Positions 46,786-58,001 of a stretch of DNA of 64,000 nucleotides are shown one piece after another. Every line of letters starts with the position of its first letter. The stretch's first letter is position 1. A program made the position numbers and the translations under genes. Source of the DNA: Collybiopsis luxurians FD-317 M1 (lineage: Eukaryota; Basidiomycota; Agaricomycetes; Agaricales; Omphalotaceae); assembly GCA_000827265.1 (NCBI GenBank), contig KN834878.1:24198-88197 (forward strand), written 5' to 3'. The notes beneath the pieces were generated by a model that saw only the letters and a list, made by a program, of their open reading frames with translations, made no database searches and had not been told where the DNA came from.

Positions 46786-49312
46786 ATGCTTTCACGCCGG
46801 CTACATACCATACTTCCATCAACAAAACTTCATGCAAAAATCCGATTCATTGGGAGGAGAAGTATTTTCGCTACAAACTTGAACCAGAACCACAATAACC
46901 CACTCGTCAGTTTGTCAGTCCATCTTCCGTCACCGCGTATAACTTACCGTCGAGCCCATTCGAAATTTCAGTAGGGCTTACCTAAAAATAACACTCGAAT
47001 ACCTCCTCAAATACCGAGGAAAGGCCCAATCGGTGGTGGACTACCTCCAAAACAAAAAATACCCAATGTCAAACACGTAGTTTTGGTATCTAGTTGTAAG
47101 GGAGGCATAGGGAAAAGTACTATCTCTGGTGAGTTTTTTCCCGCTCTACTGGTATAAATTGCTAATGCGTAGACTTCTTGTCTAGTTAATCTAGCGGTAT
47201 CTTTGTCACTTCTCAATCTTTCGCAACTCAGGCGACTCAGAGTGGGTATACTCGATTTGGACGTATTCGGACCCTCAGTACCGACCCTAATGGGCTTGAG
47301 GGGCGTTGAGGAGCCTGGACTAATGAAAAGTGGGTAGAACAAGGCTACATGGCGTGTAACGACTCAACGAATTATACAGCTGGAGCCCTGATACCAATAA
47401 CGAACCACGGAATACCAACTATGTCCATGGCATATCTACTTCCTCCTTCACAAGGAGTGTCTTCTGAAGGCGACGCCGAACCGACGAACGAAGACACCCC
47501 TGTCGTCTGGCGTGGACTCATGGTGCAGAAAGCTGTTCAGCAGCTTTTATTCCAAACGGACTGGTCGGCTTTTGAAGGAGGTCAAAGTGGAGGTCCAGGT
47601 CTCGATGTGCTGGTCGTAGATTTGCCTCCTGGTACAGGTGATATTCCTCTCAGCGTTAGTCAATTGGTTGACGTCAACAGTAAGGGCTATATCATCGCCT
47701 CAAGGACCCGCACATTTGGCGGGTCACATGACCTGATGGTGTAGTTCAGTATTAGGTGCTAGTGGATTTGGCTGTTGAATGAAGTTCAAGTTCGACTTCG
47801 CCTTCACCAATAATAAATATGGTACATTCTTTGTAAATATACTACAAGATTTAACTACTTGAGTGAGCAAAAAGTGAGGGTCTCGCAGTCGCAGACACTC
47901 CTCAGATATGTTCGGATCATGTGCCGAGCATGTCACTGCCCATCATTTCCAGCACTATTCCAGCACTATGATCTTGGGAGCCTGATCCCTGCCTGATCCC
48001 CACTGTCCCTTGCTGACCCTGCTTCCCACCCACTGCTCCCGCCTCCCGCCTCCCACCCATTGTCCCCACTGCCAGTTACTTTTATCCAGATTTTTTGCCT
48101 CCTTAATAAGTGATAATCATAATATACTGTAGAAACTACACATATAATTATTAGAAATGACCTAGTCTGGCAGTTATTCATTCCAATCTGTTCCTTTGAG
48201 TTCACTGGTATCTACAGTGTGTAAGTTACATGCAGCCAATAGCTTGTCATTAAGGTATTGTACAGTGTCAGAGATAATACATTGTGTATAATGGTCAAAC
48301 AATAGTCTGTACATTATTTGGGCAAAAGAGTCGGGGACAATAGGCGGGAGGCGGGAGCAATGGGCGGGAAGCGGGGTCATCGAGGGACAGTGGGGATCAG
48401 GCAGGGATCAGGTTCCCGAGATTGTAGTGAGGGCGATGTGATGGGCAGTGACATCCTCGGCACATGGTCCGAACATGTCCGAGGCACGACTCTGCGAAAC
48501 CCTCACTTGTTGCCCACAGTACTCAAGTACTCAAGACTCAAGTATAGTTCTTAATTTATTTTTACAAGTTCATTGATGAGTGCGAAGTTGAAGTTCAACA
48601 GTATATTTGGGACATCACATGCATAGTCATGTGATTGGGGAGTTGGGGGAGAGCTACATAGGGAAGCTAACCCTCACTTTTTGCTCACTCAAGTAGTTAA
48701 TCTTGTATATTTTATTATTGGCGAATGCAAAGTCGAACTTGAACTTCATTCAACCCAAGTCCGTTAGCGCCTAATCCTGAGCTACATCATCTGATCATGT
48801 GACCCGCCAAATGTGCGGGTCTTTGAGGCGATGATAAGGGCTATTTTGTACTGGTTCCCTGAGGTTATCTTATATCTTCATCGTTTCTCATCGAAATAGG
48901 CACAATTATCATTACTACCGCCGACATCCTTTCTCTCTCCGATGTCCGTCGCGGTGTTGCCATGTTCCAGAAACTCGAGATGCCGATTACAGGGTTGGTG
49001 GTGAACAATAGTTATTTCATTTGCGAGAACGACGGTTGTGGGATGAAGCATCACCTTTACGGGCATGATATCAACAATAACCAGAGTGGATTCCATAAGG
49101 GGGTGCGGGCGATGGGTTTAGGTGGAAATAAAATTGTCGGTGAGCTGCCTTTGGTGGCGGATGTGGGAAGAGGAGCAGAGAGGGGGATTCCGTATGCTTT
49201 AGGTGGAGTGAATCAGACAGTAGGAGCAGGTAAATTATGGAAGGATGCAATGAAAGGTGTCGCGGAGAGGGTTTGGGCAGAGATAGTTTCGGTAGGTGAG
49301 AGGCGTATGTAG
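46786..49312 (+). CDS. IND1: IND1/NUBPL-type P-loop Fe-S assembly factor
   Basis: Mrp/NBP35-family ATPase that, in its family, delivers [4Fe-4S] clusters to respiratory complex I in mitochondria. Five exons: 46786-46905, 46975-47128, 47186-47329, 47380-47679 and 48900-49312. Exon 1 is a basic, Ser-rich presequence ([20 protein letters not shown]) ending NNPL, joined to [11 protein letters not shown]. Then come the deviant Walker [51 protein letters not shown] and, after the last intron, [15 protein letters not shown]. The C-terminal cysteine pair is CENDGC rather than the usual CxxC. Introns are normal except the last, which holds a 1.1-kb Mutator-like element. No stops, so it is probably functional if that intron splices. 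Confidence 0.9.
47691..48835. mobile_element. Mutator-like nonautonomous element, copy B, in an IND1 intron
   Basis: Ends ATCATCGCCTCAAGGACC and, reversed, ATCATCGCCTCAAAGACC, with arms of about 250 bp. The target duplication AAGGGCTAT (47682-47690, 48836-48844) is perfect; it is 10 bp (TAAGGGCTAT) if the end is set one base in. The right arm is partly doubled (about 48410-48600 and 48680-48835). No gene inside. Same family as 31421-33020 but with its CpGs kept. Confidence 0.85.
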
Positions 49313-49966
49313 GTTCTCACACGATATACGGAGAGGGATGGGGAATAGGCTAGCAATGTTATCCTACCAGCGACTTTGGCGAGGAACTCTTTCAAGATGT
49401 ACAATCCGTTTTTCCGGAAATCAGTTTTTCATTTCCTGGTGACTTGATGTGACTGTTCAAATAAGTGCCGTTATGAACTGTGACTGAATGATCTTGCACT
49501 TACCTCTTCTTGCTGTTCTCTTTCATGTCAGCCTTTGGGGCAAACCCTCAAAAACTCTGTGCCAACTTTTAAAAAGAGGCAAAAACAACCAAATCGTCAA
49601 CCCCAGTCAAAACCCGTTCCGGCAATAATCTGGGAATCCACGGTAAGGTTATCGATGCGAAGGGCTATAATATGATACAATCCAGAAAACTACGGGAATA
49701 CACGGTCGCTCATGCCCCTCCCACTTCCTCCCTCGCTTCCACCCTCTCCTACGATCCTACGCCAACCATAGGTGTATACATATGACCATACACACAGAAC
49801 ACGGCGCGAGCGATCTATGCTCAACGTAAAAGTATTAGAATTCCTGCAACAATGTCTGAATAGATGAACGTACATTGATACGAACTGCAATTTCGAGCAA
49901 ACTATAACAAATCCTACAACCAAAATGAGTGAACGTGAATGTGAAGATACAGAGACTCACTATTTT
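49313..49966. other. Convergent intergenic region
   Basis: 654 bp between IND1 and the HMG-box-like gene, holding 3' sequence of both. No gene, repeat or RNA was recognised. Confidence 0.5.
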
Positions 49967-51190
49967 CTAGCTAGTAGCTGCATTTTCTTTGTCGTTCTCA
50001 TCGACTGTGGCGGTCACCTTGGACGACGACGCTCCGGCATTGTTGAGTTTTCCAGTTTTTGATTCCTTAGCAAGTTTGCGTGCGCGACTGTCCCAAACCT
50101 GAAAAGAGTGTTGTCTTGCGTGATAATCAAAAAAAAGCTGCGTACATACCTTTTGCTACTCCGCAGGTAGTTCTTGCCAAATTCGCGAGAATTCGCGATT
50201 CGTCGGGCTATGGGTTTTCAGGTAGTCGGCCGCAAAAAGATTTCTTGATGGAGAATGTTAGTTAAATATCTGTGAGAGTAGAATATACATGTACCGCCTG
50301 GTGATGGCATAGCCTGTTGCCAAAGTCATGGGAAGATCTCTAACGAGGGGTTTTTTACCTTTGACTGATTTCATGTTCGCAGCAGGAGTAGCACTGAACT
50401 CGGATTCTGGAGGTACTGGAACTGTGCGTGGAACCTTCAACGATGCACTAGGAAAGTCTTGTGAGATACAAACAATACACCTGAGGATAGTACTCACAGT
50501 GGATTCACCTAGAGCGAATATTGCAAAGAGTCAGTAGAAATATAGCTTACAAAAAACACAATAGAATGTACAACACGCCTAGTCGGTGCTGGGGCGGAGC
50601 TAGGTTTTGGAGCTAGGCCGGAATTTGGTTTTGGTGCAGTTTTCGGCGATTCGGTTGGGCTGGGTATGTGCATTGTTTTGGGGCCATTGGCATCATTTGT
50701 AGTGTTGAGTTCGATCTCAGCTTCAGGAGATTTTGCGTCGTTAGGTGCTGATATCTTTGTACCATCGGATCCGTCTGCTTCCATGGATTCAGAGTCAAGC
50801 AGTTTTGCACTGTCAAGTGCCGTCTCCGAGTGCTCCGAGCTGAGGAGAACTGGTGAGCAGATAGAATCAGAACAGATGTACTAATAACTTACGGTTTAGG
50901 TGTTTGAATGACCTATTCACATATCAGTACAATTCTGAGGCAAATATGAGGGCACATACTGCTAGACCACCTGAATCAAAAGATTCATCATCATCAGTAG
51001 CAACAGGATATCCAATGCGGCAGCTATAGTGACAAGAGTATTGGCCGCAGGCAAATATAAGGGCACATACTGCTAGACCACCTGAATCAAAAGATTCATC
51101 ATCATCAGTAGCAACAGGATATCCAATGCTGCAGCTATAGTGACAAGAGTATACTACAGTATATATACCTACCACCTGTAACCTGAGCCC
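49967..51190 (-). CDS. Small HMG-box-like nuclear protein
   Basis: Minus-strand gene of many small exons, ending TAG at 49967-49969. The C-terminal half has NLFAADYLKTHSPTNREFSR, IWQELPAE, QKVWDSRARKLAKESK, the N-F...W..L...K pattern of an HMG box, which bends DNA. Upstream exons encode an acidic, Ser/Pro/Lys-rich segment (SMEADGSDGTKISAPNDAKS; TESPKTAPKPNSGLAPKPSS). A TAG interrupts the box (PAE-TAG-QK at about 50152), where Gln would be expected; the nearest GT donor does not avoid it. A 111-bp tandem duplication at 50938-51161 repeats the acidic exon GYPVATDDDESFDSGGLA. The 5' end is uncertain; ATG near 51190 is one candidate. Confidence 0.55.
50938..51161. repeat. Tandem duplication, 111-bp period
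   Basis: Two copies, nearly identical, start at about 50938 and 51049. 111 is 37 codons, and an open minus-strand frame runs through both copies. Each copy includes a candidate exon with its GTATGT donor. Confidence 0.9.
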
Positions 51191-51229
51191 CCATCTTGAC
51201 CTCTCTGTTGATTGGGACCAGGTGAGTAT

Positions 51230-52961
51230 CCTACCTATACCAGTAGACTAGTTAATTAACTCTGTCAATTGGAACCAGGACCAGCCTCTGTTTAAAACTG
51301 ATCACCGCATTCTTATAAGTCACTCCACTGTACCCCACTTCATGACAGGAAGACACTTTGTTGGTGCCAATACCTGGAGAAATGCTGCAATTATTGTGGG
51401 TGAAAATTGACAGAAGGATGAAATAAATCACCTGGGTTGCATTTGCTGTGCAGCTGAAACAAAGCAGTCTTTTGTGAACTTTTACAGTGATGATACTCTG
51501 TCCACTGTCTCAGATTCTGCAAGGACAAAGTCTCAAAGCAAGAAGAAATCCTCCATCAATGTTATCGATAAGTCTTTTCAGGAGCTACTTTGGCAGCAAC
51601 CTCCAAGTTCCCATGAGTACCATGCTGTGCCAGTATTGTCACTTTGCATTGGCCTTCCCATCATAATTCATCACAACACTGCAACTGAACTGAATATTAC
51701 TAAAGGCCAATGCAGAACTGTTCATTCTTGGCATGCAACCAAGGGCAATTTTGGCCAACTTGTATTGGATGCACTATTTGTCAAACTTACTGATCCTCGA
51801 ACACCTGTTCATATTGAGGGCTTACCACTGAACATGGTACCAATGGTAAGACAAGAAGTAAAGAGCCATGTATATTCACCTGATGATACAAAAATCATCA
51901 TATCTAGATTACAGGTTGATGTTTTGCTGGGGTTTGCAATGACTACATTTGTGTCTCAAGGCCAAAGCTTAGAGCTGAATAATACAGGTCCTAATACTTA
52001 TGCCAATCATCACACTTTCTATACCTCTCTCTCTTGAAGCAAATCAGCAGCAAATACAGTAATGCTGCAGGGGTTCAATTCTAGACACATCACTGGCAGG
52101 GCATCAGGTGCATTGTGCAAGGAGTTCAGAGAGCTTAAACTTCTTGACAAAATCACAAAGCTACACTACAACGGTAAGTTGGACCCTTCTGTTAAAGGTT
52201 CTACATGTAAGTCTCTTATTCAAGAGTTTGTATTGTGGAAAGGATTGTCATATGTACCTCAGAACATTCATGTATCTATTCATTGGAACAAGAGCAACCC
52301 ACTTGTTCTTGCCAATAAGGAAGATGTCCTGTGGACTTATCTGAAAAAGACTCAGGCAAAAAAGCAAACAACATCAACCAGCAAGTCTACCCCAATCTCA
52401 GATTCAATTTTGACCACAGCATCTATCATGTCGCACAAGTGCCCCATGTCTCCAGGGAATGCTACAGACACACCACAAAAGAAACACAAACTCAACTCAG
52501 GTCTTGCTGGGAACATAGGGTCTGCCTTGTCTACAAGTCTTACTTTGAACAACTGTTCCACAACTTTAAAAGTCTTGCCTTGGACCCACCCTGCATTGCC
52601 TACCCCACCTGCATCTGCAACTAAATGCCACCCAACTGTGGGAATGAGTACCACAGCTGACTCAGAGGCTTCCTAGGCACAAAACCTACCCTCCTCTGAC
52701 CAAAACATGGCCTCGATGCATACAGCATTGTCAATTTTCAATACTGTGCCCTCTGGAACAGTGACACAACTATCTCACCACTATCCATTTCATTTTGCTA
52801 TGCCATTTTTCTCCATGTTGCCATATGTGTCAAATGGCTTCCCAGCTTTATCAAGTACAGGCATAAGCCAAACTGTTTTGAACCCGCCACCTACACCTCC
52901 AGCCACACCTAGAAGACCTCAATCCATTCTTACCCCAATTCCTCATCTAGTATGGTCAGAG
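51230..52961 (+). pseudogene. PIF1-type helicase, C-terminal half, fused to the peptidase part at 58002
   Basis: Late motifs of a PIF1-like superfamily 1 helicase as found in large agaricomycete proteins: NAAIIVGEN with TGA then QKDEIN (51390-51420), PVLSLCIGLPIIIHHNTATE (51630), PLNMVPMVRQEV (51825) and VDVLLGFAMTTFVSQGQSLE (51917, motif V/VI region). The FYTSLS-TGA-SKSAA site (52035) is where the family has SR. After it come VMLQGFNSRHITGRASGALC and a Pro/Ser-rich linker ending PHLVWSE. The Walker motifs are absent, so the 5' half is lost. Stops are TGA in Arg context plus one TAG at 52674. A copia element enters at 52962; removing it continues the frame into NSCTYDLLYLILHQIW. Confidence 0.75.
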
Positions 52962-53330
52962 TGTTGAGCGCAGTATTACAGTCAGACTTTGGAGGCACCG
53001 GGCAAGCTAGAGGTAATATAAAAGAATATATAAACAAAGGTATATGGCAATAATGAGTGTAAATACCTAGAGGTAATATAAAAGAATATATACTAGGTAA
53101 GTTAGTGAAATGCCTGATATATGCGATATATAGTCATATACTCACAATGAAGGTGGTAGTCCTGTACTAGTAAAGTAGAAGGTGGACATATGAGGTGAAG
53201 AAAAGAAAGGAAAGGGAGTTGCACTAAAGAATGAACGGTAACTACAATTGGAAACATATTAAGTAAGTAAGTACCATATGAAGTAACTATGAATGACTGT
53301 TAGGGGTGAATGGAACAGCGAACCTTAACA
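52962..53330 (-). repeat. 3' LTR of the copia element
   Basis: 369 bp, about 60 bp longer than the other LTR because the block CTAGAGGTAATATAAAAGAA occurs twice here, with an intervening stretch. Confidence 0.9.
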
Positions 53331-53366
53331 CTCCCCCTCGCTGTGGACTCAGAGGAATCCCATGAC

Positions 53367-56300
53367 TCAATGAAAATGCATGAATTTGATGTGCGTGAGG
53401 GACTTGGTCATGCAATCTGCAACCATATGGTCAGTTGCAATATAGACAATCTTGATGTCTCCTCGCTTGGCAGATTGGCAGACATAATGGAAACATATAT
53501 TGATGTGTTTAGTGTGCATATGGAATGTGGCATCAGAAGCCAGTCGGATAGCACTCTGGTTGTCGCAATAGAGAGTGGTGGGAGTTTGAACAGTAACAGG
53601 ACTGAGCTCAAGGATAAGTTTACGGCACCAAACCAGGTCTTTGGCTGCATGTGTCAGAGCCACGTACTTGGATTCAGTTGTAGAAACTGTAACAAGGTCC
53701 TGCTTCTTTGAGCTCCAAGATACAACTCCTTTGCCAAAATAGACAACATAACCACTAACCAATTTATGGTCCAAGTCCGAAGCAAAATCAGCATCAGAAT
53801 ATCCTTCAAAATTGAGATCTTTGCCTCCAAGTTCTAGTCCCTTGTTGATAGTACCAAGAATATAACAAACAACACATTTGAGAGCCTTGTAGTGGGTAGA
53901 ATTAGGAGCAGCCATATAGCGAGAAAGTACAGAGACAGAGAAGGTGATATCGGGCCTGGTGCTGTCCAACAAATAGATTAGAGATCCAATGCCCATCCTG
54001 TATATGGCAGCGTCTGCTGTCGAAAGTAATTCAGAGGAGACAGCGGTGGAACCAGGAGTTAGGTCAATGCCTGGTTCCAGCGGTGTTGCAACCAGATTTG
54101 CCTCGCTAAGTCCCATTCTGTCAATTACAGTTTGACAGTAGGCTTTTTGCGCTAGCATTATAACTCTGCAGTTGTAGTCATGTGCAACAGTCATCCCCAG
54201 GAGCCAACCTATGCTCCCAAGTTTGGTGATATTGATTCTACCTCAATACTCTCTTATGAATCCCCTCGAGGTCTTCTGGCAGTCAGCAACTATGGAGAAG
54301 TTGTTCGTAGCTACACCTAGAATGGTATAGGTCTCCCCTTGAAGGTTGAAGAAGATACAAGGGTCAGCGGAGCTAACCTTAAACTTCATTGCTTCAATGA
54401 GGATCCCCCGATTTTTATCATACCATTCCTTTGCACCTTGGCAGCTTCCATACAAAGGACATTTGAGACAGCATACAGGATTTTTAATGCGAGTGATTTC
54501 AGATTTGGGAGTGTAGAAGTTGAGGAGGAATGGAGGAAGTTCCATATAGATTGTGTGGTGGAGGTTGGCTTGCAGGTAAGCACTTTTGACATCAATTTGT
54601 TTGATATATGCTCCCTTTGACATGCTGTATGCAAAGATTATTCGAAGGGAAGTTTTCCATACAACAGGGGCAAAAGTTTTATCAAAGTCAATACCAAATA
54701 TCTGGCTGTAACCACCTATGCAAATCCTAGCTTTGTATTTTGAAATTGTACCGTCAGGTCCAAGTTTGCATTGCAGGGCCACAACACATTTTGCGATGTT
54801 TGTCCCATCACTTGGTCTTTGCACAATGTCAAAGGTGTTGTAGACTTTTAGTTGGTCAACTTCCATCTGGTAGGCTTCGAACCAGCTGTCTCATTTGGGA
54901 CCTGCAAAAGCTTGAGCAAGAGTGATAGGATTGCCATTTATTGCTGCAAAAGCAATCTCAGAAATGCATTCAGAAATGCATTTGGAAACCTCATCTTCCT
55001 CATAATTATCTCCAGCCTCAGCCATTAGGCCTTCATATTTGTGAGTAAATTCTGCAATGTTTGTGTGTTTCCCTGCTGCTAAGTCTCTGAAGTAGCCAGG
55101 TGGAGAATGTTGGTGAGAAGAACATGGTTCAGGCTCATTAGGGACTGGAGCTGGTGGAGGAGGAGTTATGGAAGCAGGAGATATATTGTTGGTGTCTGCA
55201 TCAGGGCTGGACAATTTATCTGTATGCTCCCCCTCAGACCTGGGAGACATGAAGATTATTTCACCAGGGTTGTGTTTGTCATTGCATTCAATGCTAACAA
55301 TGTGACAGTCAGGCCAGTAAACACGGATTCCTTTGGACTCTGCATCATAACCAACAAACTTGCCTTTCTTACCATGTAAGTCCAATTTGTCTGAACCTAG
55401 ATCTCAAACAGTAACAGTTGTCCCCCATGTCATTAGGTCTTTCAAAGACAGCTTTGTACCATTCACAAATTCAAAAGTGGAAATAGCATTCCTGGAAGAT
55501 GGTACTCTGTTCCTAAGCCAAACACTATGGTTAATAGCTTCAGGCCAGAGGAATTTCAGTAGGCCTGAAGCAACAAGTAATGCTCTAGCATCAGCAAGGC
55601 AAATTCCGATGATGCATTCTGCCAGGCCATTGGACTGCGAAGAATCATGAATGTTGAGATGTTGGATGGTGCCGGCTTGGGATAGGTGAGTTCGGAATGC
55701 GTTGCTCAAGAATTCACCACCTCAATCTGACCCAAAAATTTTGATAGCAATTACTCCGCGGTGGTTCTTAGCAAAAGCTTCAGAAGCTTTGTAGCTATTG
55801 AATGCTTTGGATTTCATTTTGAGAAAATAGGGGCAAATCTCATGGGATGCAAGGTCAATTATTGGCTGGAAGTACAGACTGTGCATCAGGCTTTGGACAC
55901 TCACTGGTCCCCACAGGTCAGAAACAACCTTGTCGCCGTAGCTTGAGTATTTGGTCTGACTTTCTTTAGGGAAGGGATGGCGAACAGCTTTAGCTTTGGC
56001 ACAAACACTGCAGTATGGCTTGGAATCAGTAATGTCCACATCAGGGAGATTCTCGGCCAGCTTGTCCTTCAACAGAGTAATGCACATTTTGAAGTTTATG
56101 TGTCCAAGGAGGTAATGGAATTCAAGTAATGTAAGTTGTTTCTTTGAAGCTATATTCGCAGCTTGAACAGTAGTGGATGATTGACCTTCAGGTAGATGGT
56201 ACAGACCACGGACATTTGGAATGCAAGCAATTGCTTTTAGCACAGGCTTTGGTGACCGGATGGTGCATACCCCTCCATTTGTTTTGAGGGAGTAACCAGC

Positions 56301-57683
56301 TTTGTCGAGACAGTATACAGAAATGAGCGTGTACAACATGGAAGGTGCATACAGAATGTTTTGAAGATGAATCTGCATAGGGGTTTGATTCAGACCCATA
56401 GGAAAGTTTACAAGCATATCTCCTTTCCCAACCACCATAAATTCATGGTTATCAGCTGCACAGATAGGCTCGGGAGTGGTCTCCACGAAGTTGACTAGAG
56501 AATGTCGGTCAGGAGTGAAGTGGCTGCTTGCACCTGTGTCAATTATCTTTCCATGCTCTCAGGTTCCAGGATTCGCCTGGAGTGCAATGTGGGATTGTGT
56601 CTGTATGTCAGGGGAGTTGGCATTGAAGGTGAGGAAAGAATAATTGCCATTGTCATAGTCGTTTACTGAATGCAACTCTTCAACAGTGAACATGTAATTA
56701 TCTATCTGAGGCTCTTCTGCAACATTTGCAGACTTTGCCTTGTTCAATTTAGATTGTTTCTTTTGCCATAGGGCTTGACCCTCGCATCCGCCTCCCTTTC
56801 CATAACACATCTCTGCAATATGACCTTTCTTATTGCAGTTCAAGCAGTGAAGACTTGACTTGTCCACTTGCAGACTACCACCTTTAGATGAAGAAGAATT
56901 CTTTGAGCTCTTTTGAGCTTCTGTACTGGTAGAAGTTTTCCCATTAGCTATCATTGCCGTGTTCTGAATAGCTTTGTTAGCCTTCTTTTGCAATACACAT
57001 CCATCATACTCCTCGAGGATGGGAGTAGTTAGTGAGGTTACAGTGACATCTCCACCTGCAGAATTAATGCCTGCAGTGATGGTGCATGCAATGGACTGAT
57101 AGGATTCAGGAATGGAAAGTTTCAGATATGCAATGTATGTACCATTGGGGAGTGGCTGACCCATAGCAGTGAGTGACTGTCTGATATTGTCCATTTTATT
57201 AAGATGAGCTCGCAGATCATTGTGTTCACTACAACGAGTAGCTTGGAGAGTAGCAAGGAGCGAAGTGTGAATAAGGTCGCCCTTCTTCTTGAAGAGTCCA
57301 CAGAGTGTTACCCAAGCTGTGTGTGCAGAGCATGTGCCCTTGATACTGTTGAGGATGCTCTCCAAAAGGCATTTGTAGATAATATCCTTGATCTGAGCTT
57401 TGCGCTGGTGATAGGTATCGATCTGCTCTTTGAGTTTCTCCAAGTCATTGTCGGTTAGGGGTACAGCGGTGTCTGAGGTGCTGGTGTACCACTTCCCATT
57501 ATGGTTCTCTGGATCAGTTGGACAGGTAATTTGTCCAATAATGTGTCTCCAAAGTCCAGGTTTGCTAATGATGTTTGTGTAGACCTTCTCCTTCCAACTA
57601 TGCCAGTTGGAGCCATCGTCAATAAGTTTGGGGAGGATGTTGATTTTATAGGAGCTTTCAGTCATTGTTGTAGCGGGGCCCAT
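53367..57683 (-). pseudogene. Copia Gag-Pol polyprotein
   Basis: The start codon at 57683 overlaps the primer-binding site. Gag: NILPKLIDDGSNWHSWKEKV and a zinc knuckle CLNCNKKGHIAEMC (56857-56810). Protease: IIDTGASSHFTPD (56540). Integrase: HYLLGHINFK with CSVCAKAKA, VVSDLWGPVS, SNGLAECIIG. Reverse transcriptase: NTFDIVQRPSDGTNIAKCV, KTFAPVVWKTSLRIIFA, QIDVKSAYLQANLHHTIYME. At the catalytic site (54310) the family ATDD or YVDD reads VATNNFSIV, both aspartates replaced. RNase H: GYSDADFASD, STTESKYVAL, LYCDNQSAIRLASD, HMHTKHI. Five in-frame stops are all TGA, for example GSD-TGA-GGEF. Full length but dead. Confidence 0.88.
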
Positions 57684-57687
57684 AACC

Positions 57688-57996
57688 TGTTAAGCACAGT
57701 ATTACAGTTGGACTTTGGAGGCACAGGGTGAGCTAGAGGTAATATAAAAGAATATATACTAGGTAAGTTAGTGAAATGCCTGATATATGCAATATATAGT
57801 CATATACTCACAACAAAGGTGGTAGTCCTGTACTAGTAAAGTAGAAGGTGGATGTATGAGGTGAAGAAAAGAAAGGAAAGGGAGTTGCGCTAAAGAATGA
57901 ACGGTAACTACAATCAGAAACATATTAAGTAAGTAAGTACCATATGAAGTAACTACGAATGACTGTTAGGGGTAAATGGAACAGCGAACCTTAACA
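57688..57996 (-). repeat. 5' LTR of the copia element
   Basis: 309 bp, TGTTAAGCAC to CCTTAACA on the plus strand, followed by CAGAG. Confidence 0.9.
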
Positions 57997-58001
57997 CAGA
58001 G

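Larger units (their letters stand above)
52962..57996 (-). mobile_element. Ty1/copia retrotransposon, 5.0 kb
   Basis: LTRs at 52962-53330 and 57688-57996, target duplication CAGAG at 52957-52961 and 57997-58001. It reads on the minus strand. A polypurine tract (CAGCGAGGGGGAG) adjoins the 3' LTR. The site next to the 5' LTR reads GGTTATGGGCCC, complementary to the anticodon arm of initiator methionine tRNA. Removing the element gives back an open frame in the host ORF. Confidence 0.93.
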
